Below, in pieces: positions 6,851 through 14,719 of a DNA stretch of 14,932 nt. The notes beneath the pieces were generated by a model. The model worked only from the letters and a program-made list of their open reading frames with translations, made no database searches and was not told where the DNA came from. Each line of letters begins with the position of its first letter. Within the stretch, counting starts at the first letter, position 1. The stretch spans positions 1 through 14,932 of the forward strand of contig DASVGY010000011.1 in the NCBI GenBank assembly GCA_036379295.1, in the 5' to 3' direction. This DNA is from Pseudopedobacter sp036379295. GTDB taxonomy: Bacteria > Bacteroidota > Bacteroidia > Sphingobacteriales > Sphingobacteriaceae. A program made the translations under genes and the position numbers.

Positions 6851-8317
6851 TTATTCTGAGTACGGAGGATTTTGTACCAAAGAGGTATTTCTATTTAAGG
6901 CATCTCTGCTTATTGGAAAAAGTATTTTTCTGGCATCCGTAAAGCCGGTTGGTTGCTGACCCAATGATATTTGTCTGCGTCTGATGATGGGATCCATAAC
7001 ACTTATTACTCTCCCTGTTCTAACTAAATCAAACCATCGTCGCCCTTCTGCAAATAACTCTTTTTGGCGTTCGTTTAAGATCAGCGTTTCCACATCCGTT
7101 TCTGTTGGATAATTGGCTGCTAATACGGTTCCGGCGCTTGCCCGTGTACGAATTTGGTTAACAATAGCAACGGCGCCGGCTGCATCACGAGGCGTAGTCT
7201 TGTTTAAAGCTTCTGCCCTTAGCAATAAAATATCGGCATAACGATAAATCGGGATTTTTGCCTCATTCAATTCTCTGGTTGGGTAAACAGGGCGGCCATC
7301 CGCACCAAGTGGGTAAAACTTGCCTATCTTGTCAACACCTAATTGCGACCCTACCAACAATGTATCATAAGTTAACCTTCGCCTAATATCGCTTTTGTTA
7401 CTCTCAAATTTATCTAGCGTATTTGAATCAATCTCATAAGTGGAAGTGTTACCAGAAAGCCCAATTCTTTGAAAGTTGTTATTTCCGTTACCTTTTTGGT
7501 CCACCAAGAAACTCCAGTTCAAAGTCCATATATTTTCTCTGATACTAGTAGTTCCGGGGTCTGTAAATAGTTTTTTCCAATCGGTGCCAGCCACTAAGCC
7601 ATATCTGTTCAACGCCATTAGTTTGTTGGTTTGCTCAATTACCTTTGGGTAATCTTTTTTCCACATGTAAACATCAGCAAGCATTGCTAAAATGGCACCA
7701 GTACTTATTTCAAAATAGTTAATTTTAGTTTTATCTGACAGGGTGTAGGCCTGATTTAAATCTTTTAAAATCACATCATCAATCACGGTGTTTACCGGTT
7801 TTCTGCTGATATCTGGCTGCTGTTTCAAATCCTCAAACGGTTCAAGAACTATAGGTACGTCTCCCCATAACCTAACTGCATAAAAGTACATAAAAGCTCT
7901 TATGGCATAGGCTTGCGCCAGGTAGTCGTTTTTTTGAATATCTGCTATACCTTGTATTCTTGGAATGTATTTTATTGCGCTGTTCGCCCTGCCTATGGTA
8001 ATGTATAAATCGCTCCAGTCGGCAGATGGCGTAACCGCGGTTAAGCCGTTTAACGCCACGTTTATTTGATTGTCTCCGGTTCCACCGAAACTAAAATTAT
8101 CTGATCGGGCATCACCCCACTCGGTATAATTACCGGTTCCAATAGTTGTTTGTATTGCATCATAAACCCCTGTTATACCCAATTTTGCATCGTCTGGTGA
8201 GCGCCAAAAAAGTTCGCTAGATAAATCAGATTTTGGTTGCTGATCTAAAAACTTTTTACAACCTGTAGCCGCTACAATTACAGATGTAATAACTAATAAT
8301 GTTTTTAACCTTTTCAT
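6851..8317 (-). CDS. SusD/RagB-family nutrient-binding outer-membrane lipoprotein
   Basis: 488 residues. The signal peptide MKRLKTLLVITSVIVAATGC ends in a lipobox with C20, followed by KKFLDQQPKSDLS, the usual SusD N-terminus. The N-terminal half carries the TPR-like helical core (for example AYAIRAFMYFYAVRLWGDVPIV). The C-terminal half has the RagB/SusD signature: IPIYRYADILLLRAEALN, then LILNERQKELFAEGRRWFDLVRTG, and a terminal ILFPISRDALNRN segment. It would sit as a lid over the SusC barrel and capture oligosaccharides at the cell surface. The start lies 11 bp after the SusC stop, so the pair is co-translated. Length is normal and nothing is truncated. The ligand cannot be read from the sequence. 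The gene order (enzymes follow directly) suggests a sulfated pentose-containing glycan. Confidence 0.97.
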   Translation of the reverse strand: MKRLKTLLVITSVIVAATGCKKFLDQQPKSDLSSELFWRSPDDAKLGITGVYDAIQTTIGTGNYTEWGDARSDNFSFGGTGDNQINVALNGLTAVTPSADWSDLYITIGRANSAIKYIPRIQGIADIQKNDYLAQAYAIRAFMYFYAVRLWGDVPIVLEPFEDLKQQPDISRKPVNTVIDDVILKDLNQAYTLSDKTKINYFEISTGAILAMLADVYMWKKDYPKVIEQTNKLMALNRYGLVAGTDWKKLFTDPGTTSIRENIWTLNWSFLVDQKGNGNNNFQRIGLSGNTSTYEIDSNTLDKFESNKSDIRRRLTYDTLLVGSQLGVDKIGKFYPLGADGRPVYPTRELNEAKIPIYRYADILLLRAEALNKTTPRDAAGAVAIVNQIRTRASAGTVLAANYPTETDVETLILNERQKELFAEGRRWFDLVRTGRVISVMDPIIRRRQISLGQQPTGFTDARKILFPISRDALNRNTSLVQNPPYSE

Positions 8318-8328
8318 ATTTTTTATTG

Positions 8329-11300
8329 TTAAAAATTAACATTTAAACCAAAGCCAAATTCACGCTCTCTAGGGTACCTTCCATTATCTTCTCCCATCTG
8401 GAGTGCGTTGTTAAAATCAATCTCTGGATCGTACCATTTGTAATTAGTCCAAGTGGCGATATTGGTGCCGTAAATGTAAAGCCCCACATTTTGAAGTTTA
8501 ACTTTAGAGGTTAGTTTGGTGGGTAAAGTGTAACTTAATTTCAGATTTCGTAACCGGATGAAAGACGCATCTTCGATATAGTTGCTATTAACCTCCCTAA
8601 TATTGCCCACGGGGCTGTTTTGTTGGGCCTTTGGCCAAACTGTTACATCGCCCTGCTTATACCAGGCTTTTACAATGGCGTCAACCTCGGGCGTAACGTT
8701 TACTGTATTAAAAGTATTTAAGCCTAAACGGGCAGAGTTATAAATTTTGCCGCCCCAGCTAGTGTAGAGATTAAATGATAAACCAAAATTTTTGTAAGAA
8801 AACGAATTGAGGATACCCGCAATAAATTTTGGTTGTGCGTTACCTAAAATTACTTTATCGCCATCATCAATCACACCATCATTATTGGGGTTGTACCAAA
8901 TTACATCTCCTCCTTTTAATATATTACCGTTTGTTGAAAGTTGCTGAACCGTACCGTTATAAGGGTTGCCGTTGAGTGTAAAGCCAGCAGCGGTTTTACC
9001 ATCCGCAGAAACATCTACCGGCGTAAGGCGCTGCCAATCTGTTGAGTACGAGTTAGACACATCGTACTGGTAAACTCCAAGTGCTTTCCATCCGAAAAAG
9101 TTTCCTAGTTTTTCTCCTTCTTCTAGCTTCCATTTACCGGCACCTGGCAATAAAGGAATGCCTTTGTAAAGCTCCTCGATAGTGTTGGTATTGAAAGACA
9201 TGTTATAAGAAACATCCCACTGAAAAGATTTATTTTTTACAGGAATACCGTTTACCATAAACTCTAAACCTTTGTTACGGATGGACCCGATATTTACCTG
9301 AACAGAGCTATACCCGTACTCTGATGGCAGCGGCGCATTATAAAGTAAATCTTTTGTGGTTTTGATGTAATAATCTGCCACGAAACTAAGTCTTCCTTTA
9401 AAGAAAGAAAGATCCGTACCTATATCTAACTGCTGGGTAGATTCCCAACTTAAGGTATTATTACCAAACTGCGAGTTTTGTGCTACCCCAGAGATGCCGT
9501 TATAATAGTTTTGACCAAAAACATAGCGTTGTATGGCCGAATAGTCTCCTATCCTATCGTTACCGGTAACCCCATAGCTAAGCCTTAATTTTGCATCCTC
9601 CAAAACTTTTTTGCTCCAATTCATGAATTTTTCATCAGAAAAACGCCAGCCTACTGATGCCGACGGGAAGAAACCCCAACGCTGGTCCTCGCCAAAACGC
9701 GAAGCTCCGTCATACCTAAAATTTGAATTAAACAAGTACCTACCCATGTAGCTGTAACCTACCCTACCGAATAACGATGCAGAAGTATTGGCAGATTCGC
9801 TGGCCTGCCCCAAACTTAACAACTGTGCCGAGTTAAGCGTTAATACTGTTTCTGAAAGGTAATTTGTGCCATCAAAGCCATTGTCTTTTCTAAAGGCCTT
9901 ATCGGCAGCAACCCCTAGCACACCGGTTATGTTATGGTTTTTGGCCAGTGTTTTATTGTAGTTAAAATAACTTTGCACTTGCCAATAAGTTTGCAACGTG
10001 TAATTATCGCTCCCGTTGTTATCTAATAAATTGTTCGACAGTATTTTAGGGCTAAACTGTAGATTTTTATTATAACCAAATTTTACATTGGCATCAGTGG
10101 TAAACTTTAATGATTTTGTAAACTGGTAATTTACCGAGTTAAAAATATTTGCGTTGTAAATATCGTATTCGTTTTTCCTGTATAAAGCCTGCGCAACGGG
10201 GTTTCTACGCCCGCCAAGCGTTGGTGCTAAAGTACCATCGGGAAAAAATATCCTGAAGGTTGGCGGCCTACCAATTGCCTGAATTAAAGTAAGTCCTTCG
10301 TTTATTCTGTTTTCTTCCTGATAAGAAAACTGGATGCGGTTGCTGTAAGTAAACTTATTTGTAGGCTTGTAATCCATATTAAATCTTGCCCTAGCCACAT
10401 TTGCATAACTGTTTATAATGATGCCTTCATCCTTTAAATAGCCAAAGCTTCCGTAGTAATTTATTTGTTTTGAACCACCGCTTACACTTAAATCTACCTG
10501 GTTTCTTACCGCCGTTCTAGCCAACAAATCTTGCGAATCGTTATCCGCATTGTACGATGGATTTAAGGAGTCAATGTTGGTGCTCGAATTTCTGCCCAGT
10601 TTAAAATCGTAAAGTCTTCGTTGTTCTGCATTTGCCTGCGGCAGTTTATTGGCCAATTTGCTAAAACTTTGAAGATAAGTGGCGGCAATGCGTGGTTTCC
10701 CTTCTTCTCCTTTTTTTGTAGTGATAATAATAACCCCGTTTGCAGATCTTGAACCATAAATAGCTGCGGATGCACCGTCCTTTAATACCTCTATAGAAGC
10801 GATATCGCTAGGGTTAATGCCATCAATGTTAACACCCTGCGCACCATCTACAATGTACAATGGTTCTGCTCCGCCTTGTAGGGTTGCTGTACCTCTTATT
10901 CTCACAGAACTAGCCGCTCCCGGACGACCAGATTCTGACGAGATTTGCAAACCAGAAACTTGTCCTTGTAAAGCATCTAACACGTCAATGGCCTGTCTCT
11001 TTTCGATATCCTTGCTAGATACAGATACAATAGAGCCCGTAATGTCTCTTTTCGCTTGTGTACCGTAACCCACTACCACTACTTCGTCCAAGGCCTTTTG
11101 ATTAGGTGTTAAACTAACGTTGATGGTGGTTTTACCCCCAATTGAGACTTCTTTTGTAGCGTAACCTATGAACGAGAAAACCAAAGTTCCGCCGCTGTAC
11201 TGCGTGGGTACGTTTAAAGAATAGGTTCCATTGACCGAGGTAGTGGTACCAATGTTGGTGTTTTTGATTCCAACGGAAACACCCGGTAAAGATTCTCCAT

Positions 11301-11475
11301 TTTCATCAACAACGGTGCCTGTTATCACTGTATTTTGCCACAGGTTAACCGTACTTGTTTTTGCGCTTACCTGGAAAGCAGAAACCAGTATAAGCAAGAA
11401 CAACATTTTTGCCTTAAGCAGATAATTATTTCTGAGATAATTACCGCCATTGTTTAGCAGAGTAAAAAACATCAT
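8329..11475 (-). CDS. SusC/RagA-family TonB-dependent outer-membrane transporter
   Basis: 1048 residues, full length. Residues 1-38 form a long signal peptide (hydrophobic core MLFLLILVSAF). A carboxypeptidase-D-regulatory-like beta-sandwich covers about 50-125 (ITGTVVDENGESLPGVSV). The TonB-box-like DEVVVVGYG is at 130-138, a plug at about 143-255 includes the RagA signature EVLKDGASAAIYGSRSANG, and a beta-barrel runs to the C-terminus, which ends in aromatic F. The N-terminus goes straight into the regulatory-like domain. There is no STN (secretin/TonB short N-terminal) signalling domain, so it should not itself pass a signal to an anti-sigma factor. It would import oligosaccharides captured by SusD into the periplasm using TonB energy. 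The gene begins ATGATG; either codon could be used. A 137-bp gap separates it from the secreted-protein gene upstream, and SusD follows after 11 bp. Confidence 0.97.
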   Translation of the reverse strand: MMFFTLLNNGGNYLRNNYLLKAKMLFLLILVSAFQVSAKTSTVNLWQNTVITGTVVDENGESLPGVSVGIKNTNIGTTTSVNGTYSLNVPTQYSGGTLVFSFIGYATKEVSIGGKTTINVSLTPNQKALDEVVVVGYGTQAKRDITGSIVSVSSKDIEKRQAIDVLDALQGQVSGLQISSESGRPGAASSVRIRGTATLQGGAEPLYIVDGAQGVNIDGINPSDIASIEVLKDGASAAIYGSRSANGVIIITTKKGEEGKPRIAATYLQSFSKLANKLPQANAEQRRLYDFKLGRNSSTNIDSLNPSYNADNDSQDLLARTAVRNQVDLSVSGGSKQINYYGSFGYLKDEGIIINSYANVARARFNMDYKPTNKFTYSNRIQFSYQEENRINEGLTLIQAIGRPPTFRIFFPDGTLAPTLGGRRNPVAQALYRKNEYDIYNANIFNSVNYQFTKSLKFTTDANVKFGYNKNLQFSPKILSNNLLDNNGSDNYTLQTYWQVQSYFNYNKTLAKNHNITGVLGVAADKAFRKDNGFDGTNYLSETVLTLNSAQLLSLGQASESANTSASLFGRVGYSYMGRYLFNSNFRYDGASRFGEDQRWGFFPSASVGWRFSDEKFMNWSKKVLEDAKLRLSYGVTGNDRIGDYSAIQRYVFGQNYYNGISGVAQNSQFGNNTLSWESTQQLDIGTDLSFFKGRLSFVADYYIKTTKDLLYNAPLPSEYGYSSVQVNIGSIRNKGLEFMVNGIPVKNKSFQWDVSYNMSFNTNTIEELYKGIPLLPGAGKWKLEEGEKLGNFFGWKALGVYQYDVSNSYSTDWQRLTPVDVSADGKTAAGFTLNGNPYNGTVQQLSTNGNILKGGDVIWYNPNNDGVIDDGDKVILGNAQPKFIAGILNSFSYKNFGLSFNLYTSWGGKIYNSARLGLNTFNTVNVTPEVDAIVKAWYKQGDVTVWPKAQQNSPVGNIREVNSNYIEDASFIRLRNLKLSYTLPTKLTSKVKLQNVGLYIYGTNIATWTNYKWYDPEIDFNNALQMGEDNGRYPREREFGFGLNVNF

Positions 11476-11612
11476 GTGTGTTATGTTTAGATTAATTAAT
11501 TGGTTTTATCAACAAAGTATCAGAATAAGTTCGGGTGGATTTTAGTAGCCCTTGTTTTTTCTGAGCGTATAATTGATTACTGTTTAGAACATTATTTAGT
11601 GAGCTACTCACA
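11476..11612 (-). promoter_or_regulatory. Leader region of the SusC operon, with a weak hairpin at 11599-11611
   Basis: Directly after the TGA of the upstream gene is a 5-bp hairpin, GTGAG-CTA-CTCAC on the plus strand (11599-11611). It is followed on the transcribed strand only by TAAATAAT, so it is at best a weak terminator. Closer to SusC the transcribed strand has ATACTTTG (11513-11520), close to but one base short in spacing of the Bacteroidota -7 element TAnnTTTG. No TTG at about -33 is visible. Next comes AAACCAATTAA (11496-11506), also present in the leader of the gene at 11613-13097. A promoter here is plausible but not proven. Confidence 0.4.
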
Positions 11613-13097
11613 TCATTTTGAAAAATAAAATTTTACACTATTTTTTTCGCCTTTGCTTTGTACATGTAATACGTAAAAATTTTCTGGCGCATTAAACGGA
11701 ATTTCTAAAGAGTTGAAACCTTTATTTAGTAAATAGGTTGCTTTAAACACCTGGCTGCCGTTTAGGTTATAAATATGAACATCATTTAAGTCGCCACTAT
11801 CTAAATAGACAGATGCCTTTAACTTTTGCTGCCCCGGCAAAGCATAAACCTTCAAGGGCGAAGTGTAAGCACCGGTATTTACCGCAATAATATTCGAATT
11901 TGTTGCTTTGCCATCATAATCTACTTGTTGTAGCTGATAGTAATTTATACCTCCGGGCGCATTAAAATCTGTAAAATTATAGCTCTGAGCATGGCTAGCG
12001 TTTCCGTTTCCGGCAACCTTGGCTATTGTTTTAAATGTTTTACCCCCGGCAGAGTGCAAAACATTGAAATGCGAGTTGTTCTTTTCTGCGCTGGTTTTCC
12101 ACGTAAGTTCTATACCGTTTAAGGATTTTTTGCCTTTAAACTCGGTAAGTGTCACTGGTAAAGTTACAGCAACAACCGTAACCGGATCTACCAAGTAGTT
12201 TGCGTAGCGCACATCATCTAAAATGAAAGTAGCGGCATCGCCACTTGTGTTTCCGTTCGCAACAAATAAAATGGAATTAATCAACGTTTTAGGTAATAAT
12301 CCGCCGGAATTAAAATCAGGCTCGGTACCGTTTAAAAGTCTATCTAAATTAACCCATATCTGAAATTTATTTGGCGCAATTTCATAAGTGCTACCAAACT
12401 TTGTATAGCTTTTTGTCTCGGCAGAGTTGTTACAATAAACTTGTACGTTGTATTCTCCTCCATTCAAAAAATTACTTCCTGATATGGTATTAAAAACAGC
12501 CTCGGTTGAGCCTTGAGTTACCCCGTCTCTGTAAGAAAAAGTGTGTTTTGTAGGGCTTTCTTTTAAAACCCATCTGGTAGCTAACATTACCCTGTTTGTA
12601 TCATTTAAACTTGACCCGCCAGAAGCTATAGTTGTCCCGTTTCCGATAATCATTTGATAGGTTCCAACAGAACCGGAAGAAAACTTCATGTTGAAACTTA
12701 AGCTAAACAAATCCGTAGCTGGCCTCTCGGTACTTTCGTTCCCGATGTTATAAATTGCAAATTTATTGACGTTTCCAGCGTTTGTTGCTGTCATAGATAA
12801 CCTTGCGCCAGAGCCAAAAGTAGTTCCGGTAGTTACCAGAGAAAACCCGCCCGACATGGATGAGCCTGCTCTGAGCCTAACCGTTTGGCCGGTATATGGT
12901 AAGGGCAAATTTTGCTCGGAAGTACCTGATGATGTTACCGTACCCGACTTGGCTACTCCACCAGAAGTATAACTAGCCCCGCCAATATCAAAAGTTGCGG
13001 CCTGTGTACCAAAATTATATTGCCAAACTGTTGGTGTTTGTGCAAATACAGTTAAGCTGCCTAAAAACATAAAAATAACTAGTAATCTTTTTTTCAT
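11613..13097 (-). CDS. Secreted protein of unknown function with Fn3-like and T9SS-type C-terminal segments
   Basis: I start it at the ATG at 13097 (494 residues). The frame extends to 13172, but that codon is TTG and precedes the clear signal peptide MKKRLLVIFMFLGSLTVFAQ. Residues about 21-305 are rich in G, S, T and N and look like one or two beta-sandwich domains. The stretch ends FILDDVRYANYLVD, as in concanavalin- or CBM-like modules, but I do not recognise a named family. Residues about 312-407 resemble the Fn3-like segment common before sorting domains in Bacteroidota (LPVTLTEFKGKKSLNGIELTW ... YYQLQQVDYDGK). Residues about 412-494 look like a type A T9SS sorting domain (VHIYNLNGSQVF ... 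NSVKFYFSK). It would be exported by T9SS and anchored or released at the surface. Position next to SusC suggests glycan binding or attack; no catalytic motif is visible. It could belong to the PUL or be an independent unit. Confidence 0.8.
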   Translation of the reverse strand: MKKRLLVIFMFLGSLTVFAQTPTVWQYNFGTQAATFDIGGASYTSGGVAKSGTVTSSGTSEQNLPLPYTGQTVRLRAGSSMSGGFSLVTTGTTFGSGARLSMTATNAGNVNKFAIYNIGNESTERPATDLFSLSFNMKFSSGSVGTYQMIIGNGTTIASGGSSLNDTNRVMLATRWVLKESPTKHTFSYRDGVTQGSTEAVFNTISGSNFLNGGEYNVQVYCNNSAETKSYTKFGSTYEIAPNKFQIWVNLDRLLNGTEPDFNSGGLLPKTLINSILFVANGNTSGDAATFILDDVRYANYLVDPVTVVAVTLPVTLTEFKGKKSLNGIELTWKTSAEKNNSHFNVLHSAGGKTFKTIAKVAGNGNASHAQSYNFTDFNAPGGINYYQLQQVDYDGKATNSNIIAVNTGAYTSPLKVYALPGQQKLKASVYLDSGDLNDVHIYNLNGSQVFKATYLLNKGFNSLEIPFNAPENFYVLHVQSKGEKNSVKFYFSK

Positions 13098-13354
13098 AAT
13101 ACGTTTGTTAATTGGTTTACAATAATGGCAAACTATTGGGTAGCTTTGCCATGCCTTATATGATGTAGACAAATAAGTTTACACGAACGCACACTAAATT
13201 TTTATTTTCTTAACTGCTTTCTTTTTCTTTAATTTGGGGTCCGAGTTAAACCAAAAATTTCAGTTTTAAGCTTTCTGGTACTGGTTCAAAAAAGATTTTG
13301 AACCTTTATAGTATTAACACTTGTAACCCAGATTTATTAGACCGTTTAAAAAAC
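13098..13354. promoter_or_regulatory. Divergent intergenic region between the secreted-protein gene and the ECF sigma gene
   Basis: 257 bp must hold the start signals for both directions. Toward the minus-strand gene the transcribed strand reads ATAGTTTG (13129-13136), then AAACCAATTAA (13108-13118), 10 bases before its ATG. Toward the sigma gene there is TTAATTTG (13229-13236), one mismatch from TAnnTTTG, then AAACCAA (13248-13254) and a perfect inverted repeat (13283-13304). No convincing -33 TTG is seen for either. The promoters are therefore assigned by position, not by a clean consensus. Confidence 0.45.
13283..13304 (+). promoter_or_regulatory. Perfect 9-bp inverted repeat in the sigma-factor leader
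   Basis: GGTTCAAAA (13283-13291), loop AAGA (13292-13295), TTTTGAACC (13296-13304), followed by TTTATA. It ends 50 bp before the sigma gene ATG. As RNA it forms a 9-bp stem with a tetraloop and a short U-rich tail; as DNA it is a 22-bp palindromic site that a dimeric regulator could bind. Either attenuation or an operator is possible. The symmetry is seen directly; the role is inference. Confidence 0.5.
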
Positions 13355-13981
13355 ATGATAAACTACGATAAATTAGACGATGTTGAACTTTGGAAGCGCA
13401 TTACTGAGAACGATACAAAGGCTTTTAACACTTTATTCGAAAAATATTTTTCAAAAATATATGCGACAGCTTTTTTTTATTTGAAGGATAACGAGGCCTG
13501 CAGAGAAATTGTTAACGATATTTTTATCAGTATATGGAACCGAAGGAAAGAACTTCATATCGCGTCTTTTACCGCTTATTTCACCACGGCATCAAGATAT
13601 CATGTGTACAATAAAATCAAAGTTTTAAAAGCAAAAAAGCTTGATTTTGTTGAAAATTATGACACTGTAAAAAATATTGCAACAAATTTTAGCGCAGTAG
13701 AAGATAAAATGAATCTTCAGGATATTGAGCAAAGGATAGAAGTTTACCTTGCTGATTTACCAAAGCGCTGTCGCGAAATATTTGTTATGAGCAGGCAACA
13801 GCATTTATCTAACGATGAAATAGCCGAAAAATTTAACATTTCTAAACGCACTGTAGAAAACCAACTTACCATAGCTTTAAGGCATCTTAGAGTTTCGCTT
13901 AAACATACTTCGATTGTTTTAATTTTACTTAAAACATCAGTTATGTTTATTTATATGGAGTTGGTTAAAAGTTTATTTTAG
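13355..13981 (+). CDS. ECF-type RNA polymerase sigma factor with a hydrophobic C-terminal tail
   Basis: I start it at the ATG at 13355 (208 residues, MINYDKLDDVELWKRI), preceded by an A-rich run. The frame is open from 13298, but that codon is a TTG inside a hairpin and would exceed the usual ECF length. Sigma region 2 covers about 22-85, with FNTLFEKYFSKIYATAF and the DNA-melting-type EIVNDIFISIWNRRKEL. Region 4 covers about 134-182 with the helix-turn-helix LSNDEIAEKFNISKRTVENQ. It would direct core polymerase to a small regulon. The last 24 residues (185-208, SIVLILLKTSVMFIYMELVK) are strongly hydrophobic, which might tether the protein to the membrane or hold it inactive. No FecR-type anti-sigma gene lies next to it, and the neighbouring SusC has no STN domain. 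It is divergent from the secreted-protein gene and may regulate it and the PUL, but that is inferred from position only. Confidence 0.93.
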   Translation: MINYDKLDDVELWKRITENDTKAFNTLFEKYFSKIYATAFFYLKDNEACREIVNDIFISIWNRRKELHIASFTAYFTTASRYHVYNKIKVLKAKKLDFVENYDTVKNIATNFSAVEDKMNLQDIEQRIEVYLADLPKRCREIFVMSRQQHLSNDEIAEKFNISKRTVENQLTIALRHLRVSLKHTSIVLILLKTSVMFIYMELVKSLF

Positions 13982-14719
13982 CGCAATCGATTCGCAGTAA
14001 ATTAGGCGGCAAATAAAATTTTTATATATCTTTTTTCTGCCCTACACAAGAACCTCCTAGCACCTTAAAGTCTACAGAAACATCTGTACCACTAATTCAC
14101 CTTGTTTTAAGTTTACTACCACAACTCCTTCTATGTTTTAATGACACTTTCTGTACTACATATTGTATAAGCCATTGAATACCCACTATCCGTTTTTGGC
14201 AAATAACTCTGACTAAATACTAAGTTTTGTGAACAAATTGATGATTTGTTAATTTTTTATACTTACGTAATGGAAATTATTTAAGATGAAACAAAAAACT
14301 GACAAGAAATATTATTGTATCTTAATCGTTAATAAACCTCTATAAAGAATTAAATAAAGGCATTAAATTTCTTTCATTTAAACATTTGTCCTATTGTTTT
14401 ATCGATTTTTCACATAAAAAATATATTGCTTAACGTATGTTTGAAAATATCGAAACAAATCATCTACAGTGATTTGTGCGAAACCAAAACCTGAAAATAT
14501 AAACCTAAAGTTTAGGAATAAATCATATAATCAGTTATAATCTGTTTTGAAATTCAAGATAGTCTCTCGATTTCTCTGAAATTGCTCAGATTTTCAAATG
14601 ATATTCTGATAATAGCCATGCCAGATTCAGTGCGATGAACTGGATCATCGACTGAGAACCGATAAAATTTCAAAGCGAGTATTTATCAAAAGATAAACGA
14701 AAATTACGACTCACCCAAT
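13982..14719. other. AT-rich intergenic stretch without a convincing gene
   Basis: About 740 bp. I see no reading frame with credible coding character on either strand. It contains small inverted repeats: TACAGA/TCTGTA (14073-14088), CCTAA/TTAGG (14504-14516), and TCTGA/TCAGA followed by TTTT (14575-14594). A larger hairpin at 14627-14655 is listed separately. A match to TAnnTTTG (TATGTTTG, 14436-14443) lacks a partner at about -33. No clear terminator follows the sigma gene. Confidence 0.6.
14627..14655 (+). promoter_or_regulatory. 11-bp interrupted hairpin upstream of the last gene
   Basis: TCAGT, one bulged G, then CGATGA (14627-14638), loop ACTGGA (14639-14644), then TCATCG and ACTGA (14645-14655). 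All 11 base pairs are Watson-Crick. It ends 64 bp before the ATG at 14720 and has no U-tract after it, so it is more likely a leader structure or a protein-binding palindrome than a terminator. Function is not known. Confidence 0.4.

Noticed and set aside
13098..13172. Upstream extension of the secreted-protein gene to 13172
   Set aside because: The start codon would be TTG and would place 25 unrelated residues before the signal peptide that begins at ATG 13097.
13298..13354. Upstream extension of the sigma gene to 13298
   Set aside because: It begins with TTG within a perfect hairpin; the ATG at 13355 follows an A-rich leader and gives a normal ECF N-terminus.
14286..14345. 19-codon reading frame starting ATG at 14286
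   Set aside because: Too short, lysine-rich, without a precursor-peptide signature or recognisable export motif.
14436..14443. TATGTTTG as a Bacteroidota -7 promoter element for the last gene
   Set aside because: The match to TAnnTTTG is exact, but no TTG lies about 20 bases upstream and the leader would be about 275 bases; such matches are common in AT-rich DNA.
14575..14594. TCTGA/TCAGA hairpin followed by TTTT as a terminator of the sigma gene
   Set aside because: The 5-bp stem is weak and lies almost 600 bp after the sigma stop codon.
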